64,000 bases of DNA, taken from contig JBLWGC010000033.1 in assembly GCA_048772705.1 (NCBI GenBank), positions 186,001 to 250,000 on the forward strand, read 5' to 3'. The notes under the pieces were generated by a model. It was given only the letters and a program-made list of their open reading frames with translations. It was not told the DNA's origin and did no database searches. Made by a program: the position numbers and the translations under genes. The stretch is from Leidyana gryllorum EB-2025a. Its lineage: Eukaryota > Apicomplexa. This document shows, piece after piece, positions 30,751-40,589 of this stretch. The stretch's first letter is position 1. Every line of letters begins with the position of its first letter.

Positions 30751-31722
30751 CTACTTAGCAGCTTCACCACCAGTTGACCCAGCGGCAGCAGCCCGCTGGG
30801 CCTCAATGGCCTCTGCTTTCCGGTGCAGCTGCAATTTCCAGGCCCGAACTTCGGCGGCGAATTCCCTCCAACTGGTGCCAGCAATACGAGGGGTCTGGGG
30901 ATCAGTGGGTTTGCGTTCGCTCGGAGGCACAGCCTCTATGTACAGTAGGTACTCAGGGGTTGCCTTGCACCTTGCGATTTGCTTGAACCTTCCTTCACTC
31001 GGTGGTGGTCGAACTTTCGGTACTGGACAACGAGGGGACGGGGGCGGAGGGGGAGGAGGAGGTGGAGGGGGCGGAGGAGCGAAGTGGGAAGGATGCATTA
31101 CGGGGCCGGTACCGCCAATTAAATGGCAGGCGAGGCCATTAGTGAGACGGTCAGTCAGAGTCTGGGCATCTGCCATGGCCAGGGTGATCAAGTAGCTGCG
31201 CCAAACGCGCAAGCTGAGGCCGTTGATCTGGATGAGGTCTTCGATGGAGGCTTGCCACTCCGAGGCCGACCACTGGGAGGGCGTGGCTGTCCATTGATGG
31301 TAGTAGTTTGTGTATGGCAATTGCTGTGTCGTTGGGTATTGCTGTTGAGGAGGCGGGGGTGAGGGGGGTTTCAGTGCGGCAGCCATTGCTGCCTCCACAG
31401 CCTCAGTCTGCCGATCGTTTACATTGAGGTCCCCATTCTGGAAAGTCTTTTGCAAGGCATCGAGCGTAGTCGCAAGGAGTGCTAGGTCGTATGAAGAAAT
31501 AGATTCGTTCGCAGCGGACTGAGGAAGCTTGGCCTCAGGTTGTCTAAACGCCTGGGGGGGGGCCGATATGGTGTTATCCAACCTCAATAATTCTCCGGCC
31601 ACATTGGCTGGGGCGCTGTTTTCGGACCTCTTCTTGCGGCGCAGTAAGGTAGTCACATCTAGTGCTGATGACTGATTGTCAAGGCTCGCGAGCCCACTCT
31701 CAATATCCGTCATCTTAGTCAT
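30751..31722 (-). CDS. SLBP: Histone stem-loop binding protein (SLBP)
   Basis: Single exon, 323 aa from the ATG at 31722, or 320 aa from MTDIES at 31713. The C-terminal part holds the RNA-binding domain: RFKQIARCKATPEYLLYIEA, then VPPSERKPTDPQTPRIAG and a WREFAAEVRAWKLQLH ending, matching the SLBP consensus (a TPEY/YxxY core, a PxTP turn and a W-x3-VRxWKxxLH helix). The N-terminal part is low complexity, with a polyproline run of 13 at about residue 222 and Gln-rich stretches. SLBP binds the 3' stem-loop of replication-dependent histone mRNAs. Its first ATG overlaps the DDX49 stop (TGATG). The polyproline run is a possible assembly weak point. Confidence 0.88.
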   Translation of the reverse strand: MTKMTDIESGLASLDNQSSALDVTTLLRRKKRSENSAPANVAGELLRLDNTISAPPQAFRQPEAKLPQSAANESISSYDLALLATTLDALQKTFQNGDLNVNDRQTEAVEAAMAAALKPPSPPPPQQQYPTTQQLPYTNYYHQWTATPSQWSASEWQASIEDLIQINGLSLRVWRSYLITLAMADAQTLTDRLTNGLACHLIGGTGPVMHPSHFAPPPPPPPPPPPPPSPRCPVPKVRPPPSEGRFKQIARCKATPEYLLYIEAVPPSERKPTDPQTPRIAGTSWREFAAEVRAWKLQLHRKAEAIEAQRAAAAGSTGGEAAK

Positions 31723-33202
31723 CAGCACAATTTTTCTTTCTTCCGGCCAGACGTGCTAGACCCAAGCTTCCTTTTGGCGCGACGCTCCAACCTTTCGGCG
31801 AACGAGCTCTCGGACAGGGTTACTCTGGCGGCCGCCTCTGCTTTCGCGATTGCTTGTGTGCGCGCGCGTGTCTCCGCGTGATCTATGCCTCCTAACTCCT
31901 CCACCTTCCACCCTAGTTTCCCCTCAATCGCCGTCATCTGCAGCAAAGACTATCTGTCGGTCTATCAAACTCTCTCCTCACCCGTTGAAAAGCTATGTCT
32001 TTCTCCACATCCCCCCGAACTAACTCAGGAGTTACCATAGTCAGCGCGATTCCGGGCCGTCCAGCACGCGCACACCGACCTACGCGGTGGCAATAGTCTT
32101 CATAGAACTTTGGGACATTCATGTTGATCACGAACTCCACTGTAGGCAGATCGAGTCCCCTCGAAGCAACATCGGTGGCCACCAAGATCCTGGCGGTCCC
32201 TTGTTTGAACTTGCCCAGACTGGCCACGCGGACCCGCGGCTCCTGCAGACTGTTCAGGCACACAACAGCAAACTTGAGATTCAAGAGGGTTTCTCTCAGA
32301 AGCTCGCAGTCTTCGATCGTCCGGACGAATATGATGCCTCTATTAGCGCCCGAGAACCGGGGCATTTTATTCAGAATGTACTCCAAGAAATGAAGACGCG
32401 CAATCTTTGGGACAATGAGCATCGTATGCTTCAGCTCCTTGACTTGCTGTCCCTCGGCCACTATGTCATGGACGATCAGAGGCGTGTTGTCCCGTTTGAA
32501 CATCTCAATCACCCGCTCCTTCATGTCCCCCAAGGTAGCGGTGAACAACAAGGTTTGTCTTAATGGGCCCAAAGCGTTGAGTACCTGAGGTGGAAAGAGG
32601 ATTTAAAATGATTAGAAGAGAGGCAGAAGAGGGAGAGGGAGCATTAGGGCCTCTCAATGTCTAAAATTAAGACTTACATCTTGTACTTCCTCGTCCATCG
32701 GCGATTGGACCAGACGATCTACTTCGTCAAAGACACCAAATTTGACGCGGGCGAAGCGTCTTCGGACGTCCGGATCCTCAACCATCTCTCTTAATCTCCC
32801 CGGAGTTCCAATGACGATGTGAGTTCCATCGAGAATCTCACTCTTCTGCTTGGTGGCGTTGGCGCCACCACATATAAGGGATGCTCGAATTCCCACTCGC
32901 TCGCCAAACAATATGAATTGGTCCATAACCTGCGCCGCCAGTTCACGAGTCGGACTGAGAATGACAGCGAGGCACATTTGGGGTTTATTCTTGTACCAAT
33001 TCAGAATCGGCAGCATATAACATGCCGTTTTACCCGTGCCGGTCGGTGCGACTCCCAGCACGTCTGAGCGGGTATTAACTCCATTAACCACATCGCCTTC
33101 CAGGATGTCTGGTATACACAGCGACTGAATGGGGGTGGGTTGAGTGACTTTGCATTTATGGCAGTGCTCTACCAGCCAGTCATCCAGCTTCAGGCCGTCC
33201 AT
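31722..33202 (-). CDS. DDX49: DEAD-box RNA helicase DDX49/Dbp8
   Basis: Exons 33202-32678, 32584-31982, 31937-31722; 447 aa. Motifs in order: TQPTPIQSLCIP (Q), APTGTGKTA (I), SPTRELA (Ia), GTPGR (Ib), FDEVDRL (II, DEVD rather than DEAD), LLFTATL (III), IIFVRT (IV), ATDVASRGLD (V), HRVGRCARAG (VI). After motif VI the short third exon, MTAIEGKLGWKVEELGG, matches the DDX49 tail (AIE-x-KIG-x-K-EEF) and ends in a basic patch. Dbp8/DDX49 acts in nucleolar 18S rRNA maturation, like IMP4 and NAT10 elsewhere in the window. Introns are 93 and 44 nt. An A7 run lies 19 nt upstream of the start. Confidence 0.92.
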
Positions 33203-33232
33203 ATCGGTTTCAAACTTTGCTAAAAAAAGTAT

Positions 33233-33466
33233 TCAACAGCAGCAATTCGGCATCTTCTTCTGCTTGGCAAAAGGTCGTGGTGGCTCCTGAGGGTTCTCGG
33301 CACCCTGCTGACAAAGCTCCTGTTGTTGCTTGTTGATCTCCCACAGATAACCTCCAACAGGAAATACTGTTCTCTGGATGGGTACATCAGGATCGTTTAA
33401 CCATTGCTCCTGGATGGAGCGTTTCGGGACATAATTCAAAGTGGCACAGTCTTGATAGGGATGCAT
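33233..33466 (-). CDS. Small protein with C-terminal Cys triplet
   Basis: Single exon, 77 aa (MHPYQDCATLNYVPKRS...), ending KKMPNCCC. The tail of consecutive Cys residues after a basic stretch resembles a site for lipid attachment (geranylgeranylation or palmitoylation), which would tether the protein to membrane; this is inference. No domain is recognised. A conserved-looking core is VFPVGGYLWEINKQQQELC. It lies 30 nt upstream of the DDX49 start on the same strand, making it the first gene of the five-gene minus-strand array. Its divergent neighbour starts at 33708. Confidence 0.6.
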   Translation of the reverse strand: MHPYQDCATLNYVPKRSIQEQWLNDPDVPIQRTVFPVGGYLWEINKQQQELCQQGAENPQEPPRPFAKQKKMPNCCC

Positions 33467-33707
33467 TGTGACCTTAGAGCGTGCACATGCAACCGTGCCA
33501 CGAATAGATTACTGAGTGCACTTGGTGTGTCTGCGTGCGAAGGGAGACGCGTAACTAAATCCCAATGCACATTTCGCCCTCAAAGCTAAATTCAACGCTT
33601 GCCGAGGAACGTCGGACTTTGACTCCCGCTCCACTGGCAGCGGAACAGTATGCGGTGGCAAGTAAACGCATGTGACCTGATTTATCGTGTTGTATGGTGT
33701 GTGAAGT
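33467..33707. promoter_or_regulatory. Divergent intergenic region
   Basis: 241 bp between the start of the 77-aa gene (-) and the coiled-coil gene (+). This is the only sizeable upstream region available to the five-gene minus-strand array. Confidence 0.4.
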
Positions 33708-35225
33708 ATGAATGAAGATAACGCAAAGTTATTAGTAACTTTGGCTCAGGAGCTCGACTCCTTGCAACAACGCCTCGATGCGAGTACCTCACAAAGTGCC
33801 ACCGTCCGAGCAACTTCACTGGCGCCCCTGAAATCGCGACGATACTCTGTCGCCAGTGGAGCTACTGATGAGGACGCAGCCTCAGAGAGCTCGGAGATCG
33901 ACTTGTCTTTGCTGGAGGAGCCAGAGAATGTGCAGAATTTGCTGACAAAGATGATTGAAGCTGTTGAAGCGCATCTGGCATCACGAGTTCAGAAGCATAG
34001 GATGAGGATGGTCAGTGACGAGATGTATATGAAGCATCTATTATCTGAGAATGAGACATTGAGACAAACGAGTATGGATATCGGTCAGAGGGCGGCCACC
34101 TCTTCTGAGGAAGTTATGAGGTTACATCAAGAGTTGGAGGTCAAAACTAATCTGTTTCAGGAACTGGTTGGTGAATTCACAGTTCTCGAAGATCAAAAGC
34201 ACAATCTGGAAGCCACTTGTAAAGGGTTACGAATATTGGTGGAGGAGCAGAAAGGCCGTATTAGCGACCTCGAAGCCGAGCGCGACGCCGCTGCAGCTGG
34301 AACTCTGCAACTCCACACCGAGCAAGCCATAAGTAACCTTGAGAAGCAGCTTGAAAATGAGAGACGGATGTACCGTCAGCTTCAGACAGAGCTGAGAGAG
34401 AGAGACGAGGAACTGAACGATGTTCGGGAACAATTAAAAGAGAAATCCAGTCAAGTGGACGCCTTGGCTATCCACGTTGAACACCTTCGTCAGGAACTTC
34501 GCAAAACTCAGGACCTCCTGGAGAAGACCGAAGAGAAGGTTCGGGGACTCCAGGCCGATCAGGAGAAAACAAAGAAGGATATGGCCCACACTGTGGAAGA
34601 CTTGGCAGAGCTACAGAACCGCTACAACAAGATGGTTGAGCGATTCAAGAAAATGGGCGAACGGGGAGGCGATCCCATGGGTCCAGACCCTTTTGATGTC
34701 TTGAAGGCGAACTACGACGTTGTGGTTCAGCAGCGCGAAGATCTGCGCAACAGATTACACGTCGCCCTGGTGGAAGCCGCTAAATACGAGCAACTGTCAC
34801 AAACAGCTCTCGAGTCTGAAAAGAATCTGTCCGCTCAACGCGCAGGGTTAGAAAGTACCTTGAAGGAAACCAGAGCTAAGCTGGAAGGAATGATAAAAAA
34901 GCTAGAGGCAGAGCGTGATGAGCTGCAGTCGAAGCTGCGTACCAGTGTACAGAAGGAGAAAATGCTCATGCTCAAATGCTCTAAGCTCGAGAAAGACATT
35001 GCTCGAGGCTCAGATGGCACACTTGTGATGAAGATGAGGCAAGCCGAGAATGAAGCTAACCGCCTGAGAGTCGAAATCGGACATCTGCGTGCCAAACTGG
35101 CCGATAAACCCAAAGAGATCTTCATCTATGCCTCACCCTGCAGCAAACTACTTGACAGATGCAGATTGCCTGCCCGAAATCACGATTCCTCTTTGCCACC
35201 CTTTGCGCAACACTATCGACCGTGA
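33708..35225 (+). CDS. Coiled-coil protein, 505 aa
   Basis: Single exon. MNEDNAKLLVTLAQELDSL starts a leading helix. From about residue 95 to 465 the sequence is almost continuous heptad-type helix rich in Glu, Lys, Leu, Gln and Arg, with a break at MGERGGDPMGPDPFDV near residue 325. The last ~40 residues (FIYASPCSKLLDRCRLPARN...) change character, and a further 3' exon in place of them is possible. Family not recognised; likely a cytoskeletal or tethering protein. It ends 55 bp before the convergent SEC14-like gene stop. Confidence 0.75.
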   Translation: MNEDNAKLLVTLAQELDSLQQRLDASTSQSATVRATSLAPLKSRRYSVASGATDEDAASESSEIDLSLLEEPENVQNLLTKMIEAVEAHLASRVQKHRMRMVSDEMYMKHLLSENETLRQTSMDIGQRAATSSEEVMRLHQELEVKTNLFQELVGEFTVLEDQKHNLEATCKGLRILVEEQKGRISDLEAERDAAAAGTLQLHTEQAISNLEKQLENERRMYRQLQTELRERDEELNDVREQLKEKSSQVDALAIHVEHLRQELRKTQDLLEKTEEKVRGLQADQEKTKKDMAHTVEDLAELQNRYNKMVERFKKMGERGGDPMGPDPFDVLKANYDVVVQQREDLRNRLHVALVEAAKYEQLSQTALESEKNLSAQRAGLESTLKETRAKLEGMIKKLEAERDELQSKLRTSVQKEKMLMLKCSKLEKDIARGSDGTLVMKMRQAENEANRLRVEIGHLRAKLADKPKEIFIYASPCSKLLDRCRLPARNHDSSLPPFAQHYRP

Positions 35226-35280
35226 TAGATGATAGATATATATCTACTGCCTGCTCCCCTCTCCCGCAGATACACATACA

Positions 35281-36628
35281 TCAACACTTTTCCTTGGTGA
35301 ACTCGATACCAGCTTCTGCATTCAGTTTCATGACCAAAGCGCGTATGTCTCGCTCAACAGGACTGTCTCCGAAATCAAATATGTCTTTACCCTCAAATAA
35401 GGGCGGAAGATCTTCCGGATCGCAAAACTGGGCGAGAGCCTTCTTGTAAGAACCGCCTGTTCACACACAGGAGCAAATGCATCTGTTGGAAGGATGACTT
35501 ACGCAAGATATTTACTTTGTTGCTCGTTCGCGCATCAAGGAAGGGTGATATCATGTTCCATCCGGCTGATGCGTACCAAGGGGCATTGATTACAAAGATC
35601 TTGTTGGATCGTTCTGGGTAGTGCGCCTGAGAACACAAACATGACACACACGTGTCTCCGGCCGCCGGCATGCTTGACTTACCCCGACTAAGGCTGTGCA
35701 GCGTTTGAATAATTTAAGAGTGTCTCCGGCCAAATCCGTCAACTTGCATTTCTGCCACAGAGTTGCGAATGCAGAAATCAGCAGCAATCGGCCTGCGGCT
35801 TACCTCCACATCAAAAATTGAGATGATTTGACCGTCTTCCCTGGGATCAATCACTCGCCACAAATACTCGGTGACAAAAGTATAGTGCCGCTCCAAGTCT
35901 GTCATTGTCAAACCGGCTGCCAAGAGCTTATCCAACCGGCCGTGGCCAGGTCGTTCCATGTATATCCAGTTGCCAGTTCGAGAGCAGCGATGAACAGCGT
36001 GCGGGTAATACTTTTTGATCAGTTGATAGTGGGGTTGCGGCTCAGCCAGGATGTTGTCCACCTTTGAAATCAAGATTTCTTGCTGTTGGTCGGGCAGGGG
36101 CGGCATTCTCACCTTGCAGTCAGTCCTCCATTTCTTGGTGACTTGCCATCTTCGTCTGGCTTCCGTCATGTTACGTTGGCATCCCACAACGAATCTATAT
36201 ATCCAGAGAGAGAGATTGTTGGTCGACATCTGAGCTTCGACCTACGCTTTGGGTATCTCATCGTCGGCATCATCGGCATCCGCTCCAACACCCCAGATGT
36301 AGTGGATGGGTTTGATGACACCGGGATAGTCCGCAGGTCTGTTTTTCCCCAGAAGATCCGTTCCAGCCGGTTTTTACGATTTCACTTACAGAAGTCGATC
36401 CTTCTCACGTTGAGCTAAGATATCAGCAGTGGTGGGGCCCGATTGGGTAGTATCAGATGAAGCATTGACAGTGGCAGCGCTTTCGCATTCGGGAGTGGTC
36501 GTAGCAGCAGCCGTATTGGCAGTGGGGGCGTCCTGAGGAGCGGGACAGGTCTGTTGTTGTTGAGTGGCCTCCTTTTCGGTAGGGCCAAGGTCCACGGTCT
36601 GACAACTTGACTCAGGGGCGACGGTCAT
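35281..36628 (-). CDS. SEC14-like CRAL-TRIO lipid-transfer protein
   Basis: Six exons: 36628-36390, 36338-36246, 36194-35804, 35751-35683, 35626-35503, 35456-35281; 363 aa. A disordered Gln/Thr-rich N-terminus is followed by the CRAL-TRIO N helices (FVVGCQRNMTEARRRWQVTK). The SEC14 core comprises YYPHAVHRCSRTGNWIYMER, ISIFDVE, KCKLTDLAGD, AHYPERSNKIFVINAPWYAS, WNMISPFLDARTSNKVNIL and the ending FCDPEDLPPLFEG. SEC14 proteins exchange phosphatidylinositol with other lipids and stimulate PI kinase signalling. Introns are 46-56 nt. A short protein could also start at 36229, but splicing gives a better N-terminus. A T7 run lies 4 nt upstream of the ATG. It follows NAP1 by 41 nt on the same strand. 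Confidence 0.9.
35647..35656. promoter_or_regulatory. Near-match to CACACGTGTG
   Basis: CACACGTGTC (9 of 10), inside a SEC14 intron. Possibly chance; listed for comparison with the exact copies. Confidence 0.2.
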
Positions 36629-36669
36629 GAAGTTTTTTTATTCACATTTTGATGCATTGAAGGCTGGTA

Positions 36670-37867
36670 CTAGTTGTTGTCAGTCTGACGGGTTGGGGCG
36701 GCTTCCGAAACGCTGTTGTCCTCGTCAGAGTCGACGTCTTCGATCTCTTCGTCGGAGCCCTCATCGGCCTCGCTGTTGTCCTCAGAGCTGGATCCAGCGT
36801 CGTCGTCCTCGTCTTCCTCATCCTCATCGATTTCGATCCCCAGATACCAGCCGAGAGCGTGCGTGATGATCTTGTCCCTAATAATGGTTCCCATTTCGTA
36901 CTCAACTTCCAATGTGTTCTCCAAATCCGCCACATCACTCTCTCTCATGGCTTCCAGTTTCTCGTCATCGGGGATCTCATGACTATCGAAGAAGTGGAAG
37001 AAACTTCTATTGTTGACACTCTCGCGAACAGTCCGCACTTCCCCAGTCCCTGATGAGTGAGACAGATAGACCTCTGGTGACTCTCAGCAAAGATACTTAC
37101 GTCTGTTGCGCTGCTTCCGGTTCACAGTCCGCTTAGTTACGTTCTTTCCGGGCTTCCACTGGATATCAGTGCCAACAGAACGGCACAGAACTGATCCCTG
37201 GGTCTCGGGGTCCACTTCCAAAACAAACTCCTTCGTCAGCAATGTGTTGCTAAAATACGGATTCTCCGCGAAGGTCATTACGATCTTGAAAGACTGCAAA
37301 GAGACACCGATTATCGGAAACTCCACAAGGCGGTGATGAAACAGCCGGAGACCCCCTCACTCACTCACACACACACATATCCTCACACACACACACACAC
37401 CGGAACACGATGGCATTACGACAGCGGCAGCGACTTACGGTCTGCTCATCGAGGTTGGTCCATTCATAGTCAATGTTCTCGAGGAATCGGAGGATAGGTA
37501 CGTCATATTCCTCAATAGTTTGCGCTACGGTTGAGTGTTGTCTCAAGGCGGTGAGCCAAAATTCAGGGAGAGCGGTAACGCCTTGAGGAGATGGACCAGC
37601 GTCAGTGGCGGGTCTGGATTCCTTATCAGCCAGCAGAACGTCCTTGCGGGATTGATGGATTGGCTTGAACTTCTCAACATACTTTTTCTTCAAAGCGAGC
37701 CATTCCTCCCAGTACTCTTTTTCCAGGCCCAATGCCTCAATGTGGAGCTCCTTCAACTGCTTCAGCACCTCCTTCTGATTGGGAGTCAGGGGTCTGGACA
37801 GCTCCAGATCCTTCTGTCCACGCTCGAGGCGCTCGCGCAGATGATTGACCCATGTGACCTCAGCCAT
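36670..37867 (-). CDS. Nucleosome assembly protein NAP1/SET family
   Basis: Exons 37867-37439, 37293-37101, 37049-36670; 333 aa. The N-terminal long helix (LKELHIEALGLEKEYWEEWL) is followed by the NAP earmuff fold: FKIVMTFAENPYFSNTLLTKEF, the basic VTKRTVNRKQRNRR, then SVNNRSFFHFFDSHEIPDDE. The C-terminal tail is highly acidic (EDEEDEDDDAG, then a second run), as in histone chaperones. NAP1 carries H2A-H2B and assists chromatin assembly. Intron 1 is 145 nt and contains a CA microsatellite at 37355-37400; intron 2 is 51 nt. Its ATG begins one base after the stop of the upstream gene (TAA G ATG), and a T6 run lies 18 nt upstream. Confidence 0.93.
37355..37400. repeat. CA microsatellite in NAP1 intron 1
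   Basis: Interrupted (ca)n tract within the 145-nt intron, explaining its above-average length. Confidence 0.7.
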
Positions 37868-37868
37868 C

Positions 37869-40531
37869 TTACGGTTCAGCGAAACTTTTTTGGACTTCTC
37901 TGACTACCAGACCCACCCCCAGCGTGCTGTTGCACTTCCTGCACTGGTGCACGTCCGCCAAAACACCAACACTCTGGCCCATACATTGCTCCTCCTGCAT
38001 CCCCACACATTTTTTGAACCACTGGTACCCTTTGGCCACAAAGATAGCTTCCAAAACGCCCACGGCTTCCAGCCTTTCTCTGTCAGACTGGCGAAACTCT
38101 TCAGACGAGGCCTCCCAGGTACTGTAGCCCTTCCAGAACGGCAGCAGGCTGCAGGTCGCACACGCGTCACTTGAAGAAGGAAAAGTAATCTGTCAAAATA
38201 CCTCATCACTCACTGTGTGTTGCTTCCAATGTAGGCCACCACCCACCCCCAGCAGGTGTCCGCTTCCTGAGACAAATTCAGTCGCAGGACGACTTGGACT
38301 AAATGCTTACCTGATCCATTAGGGGCCACAATAGGACCACAGGCCACAATGTGTTGGTCCACATGACACATCCCGGCCAGGTTTTAGCTTTGCCAAAGAT
38401 GTCAGTAATCAGCTCGGCGGCCGAGCTGTCCAAGTAAGAATCCAGTTCCACTTTGCAGAGATGACACAGTACGGCGCCTTTGCCGCGTCCCTTTGGTGAC
38501 GAGGCATTGGTGGGGTCCTCGTCTTGCCTACACACTTGGGAGCACCGCCCGCAGACCACCTGCTGTAAATAGGCCCTAACAGCACTGTTTGTTTTCTTCC
38601 GCTCACTGCGGTTCTCGGAGGCATCCAACACGTCGACCAACACGCGCGCTGTGAAGTGATGAATTCCCCATAGCAGTGGGAGACGATCACTCACAGCAGC
38701 CCACGAGTTGCCCAGTCGGGACACAAATTCCGACACCTGACGCCTTCGCTCTTTAGCCTCCAATCTCCTGCCAGAGCCGCTCGGCTTTTGTTGATTCCGA
38801 GATCGGGCCGTCGAAGGCCGAGACCGACTGGGGAGCGGCTGAGTGGCGGACGACGGAGGGGAGCGATGTATCGTTTGCTGCTGGGAGTGTTGTTGTTGAT
38901 GGGGTACCGGTGCCGGTGCCGGAGCCGATGGTGGGGGTTTGGGTTTAGGTGCGGTTTTGTCAACTTGACAGAACTGGCAGGGAAGGGAGGCCTGGATCGC
39001 TTGGTCTATCATTGGCTCTCGTCTGCTCGGCTGGTTGAAGGAGAGTGTCTGGGCGGTGCTGAGGGAGTCCAGTTTGTAGGTCAACTGGGCAACGGCAGCC
39101 ACGAGAGCCCCGAATTCGTCCTTCGACACTCCCAAATCAGTGGCTGTTGCAACAGTGGTCAGCATACTGCCTGACTCTTGGGACGCGTGAACATTGTTGG
39201 ATGTGGCGAGACCCGTACTGTTGAGAGTGGTCTGAGACGGAATGGGTTGAGAAGACGAGATTGACATTGGCGGCGGTTGGTGTGTTTGGAGGAGAGAAAC
39301 GGCTGTGGGAAGGACTGAAGGCGAAGGCGTAGTGCCATAGGTTGACAGCCTCTCATCATTCATCGATCCCTCCGGCAGGCCTGTCGACCTGAGATTGGCC
39401 GTGGTGCCGTTAGCGCTGGTTGCGGCCGCAGCCATCTTAGCGATACGGGCGAGTGATGAGGAGGGCATCCGTTGAGTGGCTGTGTAGCGATGTGGGAGGG
39501 GTCTGGTCTTGATGGGGGACTCCGGGGGAGTGGCCAACATGTTGAGGGGGGTAACCTTGCGAGGCAGTACAGAATCTGGCGACATGTTGGAACTTGTGAT
39601 CCGTCTATGGTTGAGAGGGGGCGGCATTATGGGTGAGGATTTGTCATCAGCGTCGTCCTCATCATCGATTGGATGAGCTAAACGTTTGAGATTGGTGGTG
39701 GCTGGAGTTGAGGGAGTGTGTACTGGCGGCGGCGGCGCTGGTTCCTCAGAATCGAGCCACTGGATTATCTGACGGCGCGATACTGAGGCTGCTATCTGAT
39801 GCGTGATGGCTTCAGTCTCATCATGTGGAATGGATCGGGCATACAATAGACGCAGAGAGTCATAAAGCTCGGGTTGTTGGTCCTGTGGGAGGTGTCAAAA
39901 CAGTTCTGCTAAGGGAAGTTTCTACCTTTAAAAATTCGACTAATGTCACTTCAGACACCTCATTCTGGACATCGTCGAGTTGTTCGTTGCTGAGATCTTG
40001 TTTAGTCGTTAAGTGATGTTGAGATGAGGTGGCTACACATTTTCTTTGGTGACTGACCACGTCTGCTAAGCGTCTTTGTGGAATTTATTTGAGTTCTTCG
40101 CGCTGAGCTATAGGACTCACCGGTACAGCCGTTTGGATGTGCATCTATTGCAAGAGAAGTACACGTTGCCTAATAACGTTTAGGTGTGGTGGTGTGCAAA
40201 TGTTTGCGCTTACCCTTTTGCGGGTCAACAACGGGTCTGTATGATGTTGTGCCATCCAGTTTGTCTTTGAGTATGCGCATATGTGGTTTGAGAAAGACTG
40301 CTGGTGAGGCCGGCTGTTTATTAGGTTTGGAGCGCTAACCCACATATGGTATACAACGACCCAAAAAGCTAAGAAGATTACCTTGGAGAGCGGCTGAGGG
40401 CTAACACTGACGACTGGCGGCGAAAGGAAGTACTGTTGTGACCCATAGGGTGTTGAGGGCTGTTGGGAGAAGCATTGGCTCCCCATTGGAGGCGGAATCA
40501 TCTCGGAGCCCGGATGTTGTGGCCAAAACAT
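37869..40531 (-). CDS. Large low-complexity protein with C-terminal Cys/Trp region
   Basis: Seven exons: 40531-40382, 40334-40214, 40144-40121 (24-nt micro-exon), 40065-39926, 39882-38311, 38266-38214, 38169-37869; 786 aa, frame closed throughout. N-terminus Pro/Gln/Ser-rich (MFWPQHPGSEMIPPP). A short Cys/His element spans the micro-exon (AHPNGCTADVVSHQRKC). The middle is long Ser/Pro/Ala low complexity. The C-terminal ~250 residues look folded: CGRCSQVC and CHLCKVELDSYL, then a TCWGW/CATC segment and QCRKCNSTLG, suggesting one or more zinc-binding units. Family not recognised; a nuclear regulatory role is a guess. The last two exons could be read as a separate small protein, but a GTGAGT donor and 44-nt intron join them in frame. 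Confidence 0.75.
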
Positions 40532-40589
40532 TTGTACGAGGAAGCAAAACGCAAACACTACCACTCTTTCTTTCGATGGTCATCTCCCT
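40532..40589. promoter_or_regulatory. Bidirectional promoter, 58 bp
   Basis: 58 bp between the start codons of the 786-aa gene (-) and the 488-aa gene (+). Confidence 0.45.

Noticed and set aside
37904-38206. Separate small Cys-rich gene between the 786-aa gene and NAP1, starting at the ATG at 38206
   Set aside because: It would need a 32-nt intron. A canonical GTGAGT donor with a 44-nt intron joins the same exon in frame to the upstream gene instead.
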